From Gari tellinella (taxonomy: Eukaryota; Mollusca; Bivalvia; Cardiida; Psammobiidae), in assembly GCA_922989275.2 (NCBI GenBank), contig OV277856.1, forward strand, positions 53,887,358 through 53,951,357: 64,000 nucleotides of DNA, read 5' to 3'. Position 1 is the stretch's first letter. Each line of letters begins with the position of its first letter. Below are positions 1-12,240 of this stretch, one piece after another. Under the pieces are notes generated by a model. That model worked only from the letters and a program-made list of their open reading frames with translations, did no database searches and was not told the origin of the DNA. Position numbers and translations under genes: made by a program.

Positions 1-56
1 AAAGAGTTGAATAACCATGTGGCTTAAATCAAATATAAAATGATTTTTACTCTTGA

Positions 57-270
57 TTAACCCTTTGACTGCCACTCACGACTATAGCTCCATATGCAAA
101 CAGCTTGGATCCGGATGAGACACCGAGTAACTCGGCGTCTCATCCGGATCCAAGCTGTTTGACACTCGGACAACATTTTCAGCAATTTTGAGCAACTTTG
201 AAGCACTTTGAAACTTGAAGCAGACGAGAAATATAGCAGACGACAATTTATTTGGCCGGCTAAGGGTTAA
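57..270. repeat. MITE family C copy (TTAA-flanked, hairpin core)
   Basis: TTAA on both sides; the ends are CCCTTTGACTGCC and GGCTAAGGG. A GC-rich palindrome fills 98-163 (GATCC, GACACCGAGT/ACTCGGCGTC). It is almost identical to the copy at 37590-37803. TTAA plus CCCT-type ends is the pattern of piggyBac-like elements (inference). Confidence 0.85.
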
Positions 271-544
271 CATTTAATCCATTCACTACAATTATATAAA
301 CCAAAGGTAAATGTTATTTGCAAACAAGTTTGATCCTGATCCGTCAGTGTCCAAATTGATCGACACTCATTGCAATATTTTTTAAGTCAAAATAACTAAA
401 AGTTGAATGTGAGGAAATGGGAGACGAGAATTGTCTAGAGCAGATGACGTTATGACCATGAATGGGTTTAATGCTAGATTTATATGTGATAACTATATTG
501 ATGAAATGTAAATTATAAACTATATAAACCTTTTGAAACTCTGT

Positions 545-657
545 ATTTCAGCCAGAGAATAGAAGCCGGTACCAGAGGAGTTTATGGTTGGACCAGAACC
601 CCACTGAGGAATGATGCAGGTGGATTCAGTTAGATCATGACATCTTCTTGAACTAAT
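545..657 (-). pseudogene. HEX-2 exon 5 fragment, truncated
   Basis: The acceptor is GCTATTTTCAG. It encodes ISSRRCHDLTESTCIIPQWG, then SGPTINSSGTGFYSLAE, and after that similarity to HEX-1 exon 5 is lost. HEX-1 continues for about 400 nt more, through HFGGDEV. The exact break (about 545-555) is uncertain. Continuation after an insertion left of the window cannot be excluded. Confidence 0.7.
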
Positions 658-1690
658 CTGAAAATAGCATGAAAGTTGAAATCCAGAGAAAAGGCCTTCA
701 TATATATTTTATACCATCACAATTCATAAATGTACGTGTCGTGTGCAACAAAGTAAGTAATTGAAATATCTGCATTTTCCTTCAGAAAACATTATCAGAA
801 CGTCAAATAATTTTTATCCAGATGAAGCGTTTAGTGTTTAAATCTCATATGAATGGTAATTGTTAGAAATAGGTATCAAAACTCGCTTGCATAACGTGCC
901 TCATTAATGCACTTTGGTAGTGCAGAATTTATCCTCAAAATAAAAGCAAAACGTGTATTCACTTACTTATTACAATAAAGCATTCGAATATAGCCTAGAT
1001 TACACAGTAAATCAACCTACAAAATGTACATGTCTTGAGTAGTAAGAGAGATAAGTAAACATAAGGTAATGACTTTAGTGTATTTCAAAACATGCCTTAT
1101 ACCGTCATTGACCCGTTTACCGTGGACATCCTATTACCGGTGACTTCCGAGTATTATGTGTAAAATCGTAACTTCCGTTTATCTTTCGGCTGCTGCTCAA
1201 GACTAATGTGTATAAAGCAAAAAAAACTTTCCTAAAGGGAAAGTGTGCATTTTTTTATTAATTACGCAAGATAAATCATTTTCTCCCCATATAAAACCAT
1301 TTAACCTATTTGTATAATGTGACATATTCCATTGCCCCCACTGTGAAAAAATGTGACGGAAAATATTACAACTTTTCAGTTAAAAATTATGTTAACAGAT
1401 AGCCTTTCTTAATAATGTTTGATAGAAGTTCAAGCCGATACCTGAAAATTATTCCGGGTGTCATTTTACCTCATCACCGATAATAGGACGAGTAACCAAA
1501 ACAAACATGGCGGCGCACTCGCTACAGTTGACTATGATTATTTATGTCAAATTATGGGTGTATTTATATATTAAAGCTGAAAATCATAAAGAAATGTTTA
1601 CTTTATATGTTTAATATATTTTTTAGTTAAAAACCTTATTAATTGATGAGAAATAGTCAGACGAATCCTTAGATCACCGGAAATTGGGTG
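658..1690. other. HEX-2 intron 4, distal part: no feature seen
   Basis: AT-rich intronic DNA between the exon 5 fragment and the repeat-like block at 1755. No coding similarity or clear repeat was recognised. Confidence 0.5.
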
Positions 1691-1754
1691 AACCAGGATA
1701 TACCAGATATAATTCTAAAAAAAATTGAACAGCTTGATAACCATTTACTTTTTA

Positions 1755-2260
1755 ACACACCGCCAGATATAGTCGGTGGTGTATATTTTGTTTGCCCCGC
1801 GTGTCTGTCTATTTGTATGTCTGTTTGTATCTGTGTGAATGCACAGACATTTAACCTTGGCCAAAATTTCGAATTAAATGGGATATAACCTTAATAGTGT
1901 GAGAATTGACACAACTCAAAAGGCACGTTATCTCAGTATATCTTGAGTCATGTCCAACAATGGTCAAATTCATATAAACGTCATTTGGAGGTCAACTCGA
2001 CAGAATTGAACATTACCAATACCTTTAGAACTACCTGTGGTAAAGACATGTTTTTACATGTGTATTCAATTCAAAAAGTACCTGAACTCAATATGTACAA
2101 CAAGGTCAATATCGTTTAGAAGTAACTTAGAAGTCAAATAGACTGAATTTAATGGTGGCCATACCTTTAGACATAGATGTGATAGTGATTTTATATTTGA
2201 CAGAGTTTTAGCACAGTCAAATTACAATTATTTCCGACAAAGGTAATGGTCACATTTAAT
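1755..2260. repeat. Degenerate repeat with two weakly similar subunits
   Basis: It starts with a small hairpin (CACCGCC...GGTGGTG), then a CTGT-rich stretch. Two loosely similar blocks follow, each with GTCAA, GAAGTCAA/GAGGTCAA and ATACCTTTAGA, about 140 bp apart (1980-2040 and 2110-2180). No element name can be given. Confidence 0.35.
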
Positions 2261-2465
2261 TGATCATAGCGTTTCACAAACACATCTTGTTTAACTCTCG
2301 AATCATCATTAATAAATAATGAAGATAAATATCAATCTAAGTGACAAACACTTTGGAGCCTTATCAGACGACGCCGAGTAACTCAGACTCGTAGTAGGCT
2401 TTTGTACGCTGAGTTAAAGCTTATCGAGGAAATGACTGTATTAAAAGAAACGTTTTAACTAAACC

Positions 2466-2711
2466 TTTACCTCAAAGTCTATTTCTAGTTTTGAAGACAG
2501 GTGACCGCTTAAAGCAGGTTGAAAGTAAAGCAGAATGTGCCTTAAGGCACATTCTGCTTTACCTTCAGCCTGCTTTAAACTAAAATATGCTAGGTTATAT
2601 AAAATATTTGTACTGGTAATTGTTCATAAGGGTATAAACTGGAACTATTTTCTTCAGCGGAGGAATAAATCAAATACGATAAAAGTCGTTTCGATGGGTG
2701 AAAGGGTTAAG
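2466..2711. repeat. MITE family B copy (degenerate left end)
   Basis: A central palindrome at about 2512-2578 pairs AAAGCAGGTTGAAAGTAAAG with CTTTACCTTCAGCCTGCTTT, around AATGTGCCTTAAGGCACATT. The right end is GTGAAAGGGTTAA. The flank GCGGAGGAATAAA is shared with the other B copies. Confidence 0.75.
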
Positions 2712-2779
2712 ACCGAAACAATTTCTTCTTTGTATTGCCTTGTTTCGTGCATTAACACGTTTGTAAAGGTATGCGGACT

Positions 2780-3605
2780 ACTTTTTAGCTCGCCTATTCG
2801 GAGAATGGGAGGCTTATGGAATCACCCCGACGTCGGCGTCGGCGTTGGTGTTTCATGGTTAAAGTTTTGGGTTAAGTGTTATAATGCACTAATACAACAT
2901 GAAATAGTTATAGTAAGAATCTGATATTTGGAATGGATGTGCCTTGTGGGTAAAAATATTGATTTTGCATAGTTAAAATTAAAAAAAAAAAAATTTGTCA
3001 AAATGTCACCTTTTGTGGAATTAGGTTTTTCGGTTGCTTTCTCATGGTTAAAGTTTTGGGGTAAGTGTTGTAATGCACTAATACTACGTGAAGTATTTGT
3101 ATCAGGAATCTATTATCGGGAATGGAGGTGCCCTGTGGGTTGAATATTGATGTTAATTAGATAAAATTAGAAAAAAATTAAAATTTAATCAAAATTCACC
3201 GTTTGTGGACTTAGGTTTTTCGGCTGATGTTGGGGTAAGTGCTGTAATGCATTAATACTACATGAAGTATTTGTATTAGGAATCTGATATTTGGAATGGA
3301 TGTGCCCTGTGGGTCGAACATTGATGTTTCGTAATTAAAATGTAAAAATAAGTTTCAATTTAGTCAGAATTTACCTGTTGTGGACTTAGAGTTTTGGGAC
3401 TGAAATTCCAAAGTTAGTTATGGAGTAAGTGTTGGAATGCACTTATACTACATGACATATTTTCATTAATAAGCTGATATTTGGAATGGAGGTTCCCTGT
3501 GGCTTGAATATCAATGAACTGATACACTTTTCTATTTATAGTTACCTATTTAAGAAAGGCTTAGTTAGGCGAGCTTTGCTGTTCTCCGACAGCTCTTGTT
3601 AAATT
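2780..3605. mobile_element. Tandem-repeat-bearing element (four units of about 190 bp)
   Basis: It begins TTTTTAGCTCGCCTATTCGG and ends AGGCGAGCTTTGCTG...GCTCTTGTT. Inside are about four diverged units, each with GTTAAAGTTTTGGG or a variant, AAGTGTTGTAATGCACTAAT, and GGAATGGAGGTGCCCTGTGG, near 2855, 3045, 3230 and 3415. The ends resemble those of the otherwise unrelated array at 18770-20275. Confidence 0.6.
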
Positions 3606-3879
3606 ACCAATCGGGTTTGCATTATGAAAATAGAAAAACAATCCCAACCAATCTTCCTCAGACTTCGACTGTTGTTCACACAGCAAACATTCCAATGATG
3701 GGTAGTTAAATTATTATTATTATTATACCAGATTTATATAGCGCTCTTTTCACACAGGGATTGTGCGTTCAAAAGCGCTTTACATGAAATAACACATATG
3801 TACCTATAAATCGTGAAAAGACAAAATAGTTACAATTAGATCTGAAATAAAACATGAATAAACATATAAAAGACAGTCC

Positions 3880-4690
3880 CCCAAAACGGCGATCACATTA
3901 CCCCCATCAATCAGCAATGAACCGACCGGCTAAGTATTGCCGACTGATATAAATAATGGTAGAGCGCCCAATGCAGGCCATCGACAAAACACAAATAACT
4001 ATAATTAGATCTAAAATAAATAAGAATAAACATACAAAAGACAGCCTCCAAAACGGCAATCACACTACCCCCATCAATCAGCAATGAACCAACCGGCTAA
4101 AGATTGCCGACCAATAGAAATAATAGCAGAGCGCCCAATGCAGGCCATCTAATGTAACATAACTAGGAATAATAGCATGCGACCATAACTAAAAACTCTA
4201 TAGAAGATCAATAACATTATTAAAAATGGTGAAAGCTGTCCACGAATTGTACCACAGACCACGCCAGCTGGTTTCAAAAGAGATCAGAGTTGTATCCCTA
4301 CCATCAAAGATCCACCAGACAGGCATTGGTCAACAGTACAACCCCAGAACTAAAAATTAGACCCATAACATATACAGAATGAACACAGCCCTAGGGTAGC
4401 AGTCATCTACCCTCTCCACCCCACACCCGCGGGACCTACATGTTCCATGGCTGAAATTACACCCTTACTTTATAAAACATCAAGATAAGAAGCTGTCCTT
4501 GAATTATACCGCAAACCCCAAGCCAGTCGGTTTCAAAGAGATCAGGGGCAATCCCTACCATCAAGATCCACCGAACAGGCATGGGCAAACGGTACAATTC
4601 CAGAACTCCCATTTAGACCCACAATATCTACAGCAAGAACATGGCCCGGAGGTAGCAGACATCCATTTCCTAATGTGTTCTAATAATAAA
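3880..4690 (-). repeat. Imperfect duplications in the LINE 3' UTR
   Basis: A block containing ATCAATCAGCAATGAACC, GCCGAC and AGAGCGCCCAATGCAGGCC occurs at about 3900-3980 and 4070-4150. A second block with GAAAGCTGTCC or GAAGCTGTCC, CGGTTTCAAA/TGGTTTCAAA and ACAGGCAT occurs at about 4230-4390 and 4490-4650. Confidence 0.65.
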
Positions 4691-4692
4691 TA

Positions 4693-6967
4693 TTAAAGAA
4701 GTGTGTTTTCAGACGTTTTTTTGAAGACTGCAACTGAGCTCGCATCTCTGATGTCTGATGGTAGAGAGTTCCAGAGCTTTGGGGCTGCATGCATGAAACT
4801 TCTATCTCCAAACTTCACTAAACGACTTCTCGGCACAACCAGCGATACTGATTTACTCGCACACCGCAACTCTCTTCGAGGTCTATACACGTCCAGCATA
4901 CTAACAATGTACCTTGGAGAATCATTGCACATGGCTTTGTATGTGAGTGTCAGAATTTTGAATTCAACTCTGTGTTGAACTGGAAGCCAGTGAAGCTCCT
5001 TCAAGACTGGAGTGATGTGATTGTACCGAGGAGTCCTGGTAATGATGCGGGCTGCTGTATTTTGCACACGCTGTAGTTTTCGTAGTGAGTTTTGGGGAAT
5101 CCCATATACCAGTGAGTTGCAGTAGTCAATTTTTGATGTGACCAGAGAATTGACCAAAGTCTTTGTAGCTTCTGGAGAAAGGTACTGTCTAATATGACCT
5201 ATTTGCCGCAGCTGTGCGTAGCTAGACCTGCACACAGTGTTGATGTGCTGTGTCATATCCATTTGGGAATCAAATCTAGCACCAAGGTTGTTCACCCATA
5301 ATGACGGTTTGATTTTAGAGTTTCCCACTTGAACATGAAAATCTCCGGGAACGTTAACCTTTTTTGAATGAAACAGTATGACCTCAGTTTTGTCAGTGTT
5401 CAGCTTTAACATATTCTGGTGCATCCATGAGACTATGTCTTTTAGACATCCTTCGACTTTTGAAAGGGCTTCTTGTTGACTAGATGTGTCTTTAGGCTTA
5501 AATGACAAGTATAACTGTGAATCATCTGCATAGAAATGATGATCCAGATCATGATTTCTGCAAATTGAGCCGACAGGTTTTGTGTACATGATGTAGTTTT
5601 TGGGTCCCAAGACTGAGCCCTGTGGCACACTATATTTCATTTGAACTGGGGCAGATAATTCTCCATCTCCTGCGACTGTTTGGTAAAGGTCATTCAGGTA
5701 TGAGGTCATCCACTTAAGTGGGTTTCCAATGATTTTGAAGTCTTTTTCAAGGCGATTGAGTAATGTTTCATGATCAATTGTGTCGAATGCGGCTGATAGG
5801 TCAAGCATCACCAGAATTGTGATTTCATTCTTATCAAGATATTGCAAGATGTCATTTTGAACTTTAACCAGAGCAGTTTCTGTAGAGTGATGCTTACGAT
5901 ATGCTGACTGATGCTGTTCATGCAGATTGTTTGTGGCCAAATGGGACTCAATGCGTCTGTCTACAACTTTTTCTAATACTTTGGAGAGAAATGGCAAATT
6001 TGATACAGGCCTGTAGTTCTTAAGATCATTTGTATCGAGATCAGGTTTCTTCAAAAGAGGTCTTACATGCGACTTTTTGAATTCTTTTGGAACATACGCA
6101 GATTCCAGCGAAGAGTTCACAATTTTTGTTAATGACGGTAGGAGCTCGCTAAGACATACCTTTAAGAGCCATGTAGGTATTGGGTCGAGTTCACAGGACT
6201 TACATGGGGATGCCTTGACAATCTCCCCGATTTCTGCTGCTGTAGCAGTGTCAAAACTTTCTAAATAGCTCATAGAATTCAACGTTTCTGTGATGACTGG
6301 GGTGCATGCCGTTGATTCAGAGGCAATGCCTGTTCGTATTTTGTCCACTTTTTCAATGAAAAAGTCGCTGAAATCATGCGCAAGTTGTTTTGAGGACACA
6401 TTTTTCGGCAGTGCAATTTCACTGTTTGCACCAAGGAGATGCTTAGTGACTTTAAAAAGACTCTTCGAGTCCCGTTGACAGGATTCTACTTTTTCTGTGT
6501 AAAAATTAACCTTTGTCTTTGCTAACAATTTGTTTACTTTAGCACACTGGTCTCGATACAGTTGATGATCAATTGCGAGTTTGGATAATTTCCACTTTCG
6601 TTCTAGCTTACGCTTTAAGTGTTTAGCATCGTGAAGTTCCTGGGTGTACCATGGACATGATGGCCTGAGAGTTATGGTCTTAGTGCACAATGGTGCATGC
6701 TTATTGGTCAGAGCTTTAAGTTCATGTGTGTATAGTAATACACTGACAATTTCGTCAATATCTGTCATTTTCAGAATTTCTTTAATTGAATCTGAGTTAA
6801 GGATATCTCTTTTAAATAAATCGACATTAATGTCCCTAAGCCTTCGAAATGAAACAGTTTTTCTGATGGGCGGGTTTTTTTCTGCCTTTGCCCTGAAAGA
6901 CACAGAGAAATGGTCTCTTGAGATTTTGCCACTACTGTCAGATAGTCCAGTAAATGAGTATGTTACT
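4693..6967 (-). CDS. Reverse transcriptase ORF of the non-LTR element
   Basis: The frame is open from about 6967 to a stop at 4693; the part from 6903 is 736 residues. Counting from 6903, motifs are LDPIPTWLLK (239-248), NYRPVSNLPFLSKVLEK (296-312), LDLSAAFDTIDH (367-378), VPQGSVLGP (426-434), the catalytic YADD (458-461), then a thumb and C-terminal region with SKIDYCNSLVYG. An upstream GKISRDHFSV is the end of the lost endonuclease domain. There is no stop or frameshift inside, which suggests recent insertion. It is not a host gene, and without its 5' part it is unlikely to move by itself. Confidence 0.88.
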
Positions 6968-7088
6968 AAATACAGCTATATTTTTCACATAGATTACTTA
7001 TTCTTAAATGTGCATGCAATCCTTTGCGTCCTATATTTGCTAATTGTTGTAATGCAAATGGTAAATTCAGAAATAAAATCGAACAAAC

Positions 7089-7507
7089 CTGTGTAAGCTC
7101 AGGAATTCCGGGGATTTCAAGCCTCCAGCCTTCATCATCAGCGAGGTGAAGATGCAGTTTGTTCAGTTTGTACATTGCCATAACTTTCATCAATTTTTTC
7201 ACATCATCTACAGTGTGGAAATTTCTGGCAACATCAAGGTGCATTCCACGATAACCAAATCTTGGCCCATCCGTCACAGACATCGAGGGAATTCCGGTGT
7301 TATCATAATATGCCAGAATACTAAGTAAAGATTGGGCAGCGTAAAAGAGACCCCGTGCGTCGACACCGGTAAGTGTTATGCCATTTGTGGCATTGGTGTT
7401 GATGGTGTAGTGCTCTGGAGCGGAGATTGTCGATAGAACAATCGACAAGGAAATAACCTTCTGTGTACTAGACGGCAGAACAGTTGTGGTCGGGATACTG
7501 GTTGAGG
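7089..7507 (-). CDS. HEX-2 exon 4 (GH20b end, barrel start)
   Basis: 419 nt. The acceptor is CTTTTTCAG and the donor is ACACAG/GTTTGT. It encodes ASTSIPTTTVLPSSTQKV, then GLFYAAQSLLSIL, FGYRGMHLDVARNFH and LHLHLADDEGWRLEIPG. It is intact, with many conservative differences from HEX-1, so the duplication is not very recent. A LINE sits just beyond its donor. Confidence 0.88.
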
Positions 7508-8759
7508 CTGAAAAAGCTACAAACATTTAGATACTCTGCTTTTGACAATCTACCAATTTATAGAATATAATAATTCCTTTCCTCAAAATTCAACTTTAGT
7601 TGATGCAGGTGGCCGAGAGGTATGCAAAACAGTGAAGTAGAAACAATTTAGATGTGGTTTTTTTCACTTTACTTGCATGGTGCTATAAGTTTCAATTAGC
7701 ATTTAAACAATCAATAATTTGGTTTGAAGTTTGCTTTTTAACAGAGGAGGTAGGAACGTTTCACATGTAAGTGCTTCTGCTGAAACATTAAATAGAAACC
7801 TCTAAATTCCAATTAGATCCAGCCCATTTTGTTACTATTTAAGGGTGTCATTGGATACAAATTGACAAACAGTGCATACCCTAATCCTATGTATCCTTAT
7901 GCATAATACGAATATGCTCGTATACTTTTCAAAGCTAGACTATAAAGGTATACTCGTCGCTAGAGCTAGGGTTGAATGTTTGTTTAAATTGTTAATTCGG
8001 ACCTCCCCTCTTCTGAGAATCCTAAATGAATCAAAAAGTGGAATTGCGCTGTATACGAGTTCCCTTAATGGTTTAATTATTGAATATACGAAACGGACCA
8101 TAAACTAGTAAAATATTTTGATATAGTGTCTTTGTTTTATCTACAAGGATTTGTTTACTTTCGTATCTGTAACAATCACTTGATACATGTAGAACGTCAA
8201 ACTGAAACGTTATGTTTGTGTAGTTGATTAATTTCTTTGTTTTTGTTTAATTGTACCTTTTGAAAGAAAGAATTACATGCCGTGTTCTAAAAGCTTGTCC
8301 AAGAAAATGATTATAAATATTGGTAACAGTTCAATAATTGTAAAATAATGCCAATGTCCACCTGGCATACTAAACGAATGATTCATTTTAATGTAAGAAC
8401 ATATTGTGTGTCTTTCCATCTGGTAGTTTGTGATATGTTAGTTTGCTTTTCATTCGTCCTTTTGGCCGTTGCTTTGCTATGAGTGACTATGTGGTAACCT
8501 GTGCAAACAGTTTAGAGTCAGATAAAATATCAAGTAACACGTTGTCTCTTTCTCTCACGTTGTCTCTTTAGAACCCAAACTTTGTGACACACTGCTAGAA
8601 GTTTTTTGTTAGATTGTTTGGTTGGTATGCTTAAACTAATAGATATCCATTGTGCCATTCCCAAATAACAATTGTTTTTGTTTTGTTTTTCCTTTATGGT
8701 TTTGTTTTGTATCGAGTGTTGCATATTAACGTGTACTGAAAAAAACAACCTCTTCTTAC
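7508..8759 (-). other. HEX-2 intron 3: no feature seen
   Basis: AT-rich intron bounded by GTAAGA (8759-8754) and TTTTTCAG (7515-7508). No repeats of the A-F families and no coding similarity were recognised. Confidence 0.6.
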
Positions 8760-8889
8760 CGTGAATGTGTTTCGCGGTCTCCTGCATATCTTGTTTGCCA
8801 TATATTACCCATGAATTGTCTATGGTAATCTGCGCCTGACTATCATCAATTACCAGTGATTTAGGTGTTGGTATTATCATCTTTACCGC
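8760..8889 (-). CDS. HEX-2 exon 3 (GH20b start)
   Basis: 130 nt. The acceptor is CTTGCAG and the donor is CACG/GTAAGA. It encodes AVKMIIPTPKSLVIDDSQAQ, then NSWVIYGKQDMQETAKHIH. Intact and in phase with exons 2 and 4. Confidence 0.85.
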
Positions 8890-10980
8890 CTGCAAGGTCA
8901 TTCGCAGTAAATGTTAAAACCTTTGTAAATTCTCAACTATAACTTGCTAAAGTCAATCGTATTCAAATTTAACAGTTAAAACGTGGTTTATCTGTAGCTA
9001 TGTTTAACACTGAAAGACTTTAAACGCAAATGTTCAATTTCAGCAAACGTGAGTTTTCTAAATGTATCTAGAGAATCACGGAGAAAGTCGACCAAGTCAA
9101 GGTTCGATTGTAAAAGCAAATAGCTACTAACTGAAAGTAAATGACGAGCGTTTTTCAAATTTTACCAAACTCACTACGAAGATTGCATCTGCTTAAAACA
9201 GTTATCGCATTTGCTTTTATCACACCCTTTAAAAGTAGGTATTTCGAAAATTTGAAATTAGTGTCGAGCAGTTTGGATAAATATCAGACGCAGTGTCACA
9301 CGGCGTTTGGTCAAGATCCAAATCTGACTACGTAACGTCTAATAAGGATTCAAACTGTATGAAAACAAGTTGGCTTCTTTAAAAAAGAAGCCAGGGAAGC
9401 CGAGCAGTTTTAATAAAGTGACATGTATATATGGAAGGAAACAAAACTAAGTAGGGTTTGGGAAAAGAGTAATATACGTGTAGGTGAAAGGTATACTTGA
9501 GGTATTTGAGAAGATATTTTATGTAAACTGAACCTTTCTATATATTGCGACCAGTAAATTGCGTCAATGTCAATTCTCGTATTCTCAGAGTTTCTCATAA
9601 TCTCGTGCCTAACAAAATCAGATGAAATGAGCATTCCTGACATCCAGAAATATATCAACCTTTTTCCTCCGATAAATTTCTGTTGGAAAATGTTGCATGG
9701 ACCCATAAATCATCAATTGGATTTGAATTCTCTATTTTCGAAATTTCACATGTAAAACCTGCTGCACATTGTAATTTATTTAATACTTGTACATAGTTCA
9801 AATCTCAATAAACAAACAAATTATGATGCCACAGATGCAGAAATTTTCCATATGATAGATTTAAAGTGACTCTAAAAATACTTATCTGACCTGAAAGAGT
9901 TTACCCCCTCCATAGCAAAAAACCTTGGCAAGCACTCAGAAGGGTCGAGAATATGGGGAAATATTTCACTGATTAAGAATATACAGGGTGGTGTATTCAA
10001 ACGTAGAAATGACCTAGATAAGATTGTATTATTTTGGTTGATGTTATACTTTATTCGGAGTTTCTACTGACTTTTACGCCACAAAGAAGATTTCTTAATA
10101 ACAATTTATGTGCTTTATATATATTCTAAGGCTTAGGCCCGCGAGAATAGGAGACACCAGTATAACTGTTGTTTTAGACAGTTCGTTGTTTAACACAATG
10201 CTGCTTATAAGACAAGATGAAAGTAAACAGAGAACTCCAGAAAAATGTTTCAATTTTACTTTCACCTTGCTTGAAGCTGCCTACTGTCACGCATACAATC
10301 AATTAGCGTTAGTTTGAGTAGTTGTACGCGACTTTTACGGACGCCACACAAGCATTTAAAATTTTATGTAGTGAAGGTATGAGTTTTATTCCTTATCGAA
10401 GTGATAAGTTCCGGTACGGGTTTTATTCCTAACCACAATTTTTGAATTTCGTACAAATTGGTTGCTGCGAAAATGTATGCAACCTAGTTTCAGGCATGCG
10501 CATACAATGCATTTTTGACTGGTTGTACAGTATTGTGCCAACTATTTTCACCGTTTCGCAATAAGCAGAAGTTCCTTCCAAGAAAATGGCTACATTTAAC
10601 CTAAACACCGAGGAAGCCGTTAAGCTATAAAAGACTAATAAGATATAATGTATACAGATTTAATTTAGTAAAGGTAAGTTTCTTTTGAAGAGGAACTGAA
10701 TATCATCTGCCCCCTTTTATAATTTTGCTTCGCAAGATTAGTTTTGAATGTGGTCTTAGAAGTTATTCACAAGAAATGTACGATAGATAATATAATGTGC
10801 ATATCAATTAAATTGAAAATGTTGAAATATTTAAAACCTGATCAGACGTCAAATTACCCTAGTTAACTGGTTGCAATGGCATAACAATTTCAACACGAAT
10901 GTGGTTTTTGGGTTATATCAACGTTTTTCTACGGTAATTATTTTCCAGTGACGATCAAAAATCATTTTTCAAAACCTTAC
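8890..10980 (-). other. HEX-2 intron 2: mostly unassigned
   Basis: Bounded by GTAAGG at 10980 and CTTGCAG at 8890. It contains a decayed hairpin core of the A/C/D type near 9265-9350 (GCAGTTTGGAT...CACGGCGTTTGG) and a decayed F-like core near 10200-10280. The rest is unassigned. Confidence 0.5.
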
Positions 10981-10993
10981 TCTTTTTGCATCC
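10981..10993 (-). pseudogene. HEX-2 exon 2, downstream 13-nt remnant
   Basis: GGATGCAAAAAGA followed by donor GTAAGG. It aligns with the end of HEX-1 exon 2 (GGATGCGAAACAG/GTACAT). Adding 13 nt to the 547 nt beyond the insertion restores 560 nt, the HEX-1 length. Confidence 0.8.
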
Positions 10994-11029
10994 GGTGTAA
11001 CGAAGTATTTTGACCCCCATCGAAAAGTG

Positions 11030-11150
11030 ACCCCCCGGTCAAAATTCGACGTCGTAGAATGACCTCCCATCGTCGAATTATGACCCCCATCGTCGAATTA
11101 TGACCCCCCCCCCCCCCCCCCTGTCGAAATATGACCCCCTTCAAAAATCC
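11030..11150. repeat. Left terminal array of GACCCCC units, with poly-C
   Basis: Repeats of ATCGTCGAATTATGACCCCC and variants, including a run of about 18 C. The inverse counterpart is at 13945-14170. Confidence 0.7.
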
Positions 11151-11989
11151 TTGATATTTTGTTTAAAGTCAGTTTTGCATATGTTAAAGTTGTTTTAAAC
11201 CTAAGTTCTGAGTGAATAAATTATATTGATTGAATTGTAAGTGTGTCTGCCTATCAATGGACAACCTTATGGGTATCGAACCCAGAACCGTTTACCCTTT
11301 TACAAGTATACATTTACGATCTATCAATTACTCTTGTTCGATTATTGATTTAATTTCGACGTAGCAGGCTGAGTAAACCCCAATCACACATGTACCACGT
11401 CTCCGAGAAAGCGTATGATCAGAATTAACAATACGCTCGTATTGACATTCATTCCAAGAAATCTTCCTATCTTGCCGTGGTTTCTTTGGTTTAACCAACT
11501 ATCCCACAGCCTTTTTCTAGCTTTAAAGAAAGATGACCACTTAGAGCAGGTTAAAAGTAAAGCAGATTGCGCATTCTGCTTTACTTCAGCCTGCTTTAAT
11601 GTACACTTTGCTAGGATATAGAAACTATTTTCTTATGGAATATATCCATGACTGTATAAATTTGATCTTTTATCTCCAGTAGAGGAATAAAAAGATCAAA
11701 GGCATAAAATTCGTATTTATTAGGTAATGCCTTAACATATTTGCATAGAGGATGTTTTGATTTGTCGGAACTTATCCCTTTTGTCAAGAAATAAGAAGAA
11801 TGCAGGTCGGTTGTTTTGAGTGGACTTTTGTGTCTTTTGTCAACACTTGCTATGTTGTGCGTTTATAGTTTACCATGTTGAGTGTAAAGTTAATTGCATT
11901 TACTAAACAAACAAACAAACAAACAAGCAAACAAAAAGCGATCAAAATCGGAAGCTGTGTTATGTTGCCTCATTGCACATCACACCATT

Positions 11990-12240
11990 CAGTGTCGTAG
12001 AAAGACTCCGGTCATTATTCTAGCTCGTATTTTGACACCTCGGCCATTATTCGAAATCATAGTTTGACTCGCCGGTCATTATTCGATGTCGTAGAATGAC
12101 CCCCTGGTAATTATTCGATGTCGTAGAATGACTCCCCGGTCATTATTCGATGTCGTAGAATGACCCCCGGTCATTATTCGATGTCGTAGAATGACCCCCT
12201 GATATCATTCTATTTCATAGAATGCCACCCCTGCCCCGAT
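11990..12240. repeat. Internal array, unit about 31-33 bp
   Basis: About six tandem units of CGGTCATTATTCGATGTCG followed by TAGAATGACCCC. Same unit type and orientation as the left terminal array of the 3.2-kb element. Confidence 0.75.

Larger units (their letters stand above)
3706..6985 (-). mobile_element. 5'-truncated non-LTR retrotransposon (CR1/jockey-like) in HEX-2 intron 4
   Basis: Minus-strand order: the last residues of an endonuclease (GKISRDHFSV), an RT ORF, a 3' UTR of about 1 kb with imperfect internal duplications, and a (TAA)n tail at 3709-3727. Truncation is near 6985, where an in-frame TAG meets intron sequence. A microsatellite tail and 5' truncation are typical of target-primed retrotransposition. 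A shorter relative lies at 35311-36132. Confidence 0.85.

Noticed and set aside
8530..8759. Extension of HEX-2 exon 3 beyond its donor
   Set aside because: GTAAGA at 8759 matches the HEX-1 exon boundary, and downstream residues are low-complexity.
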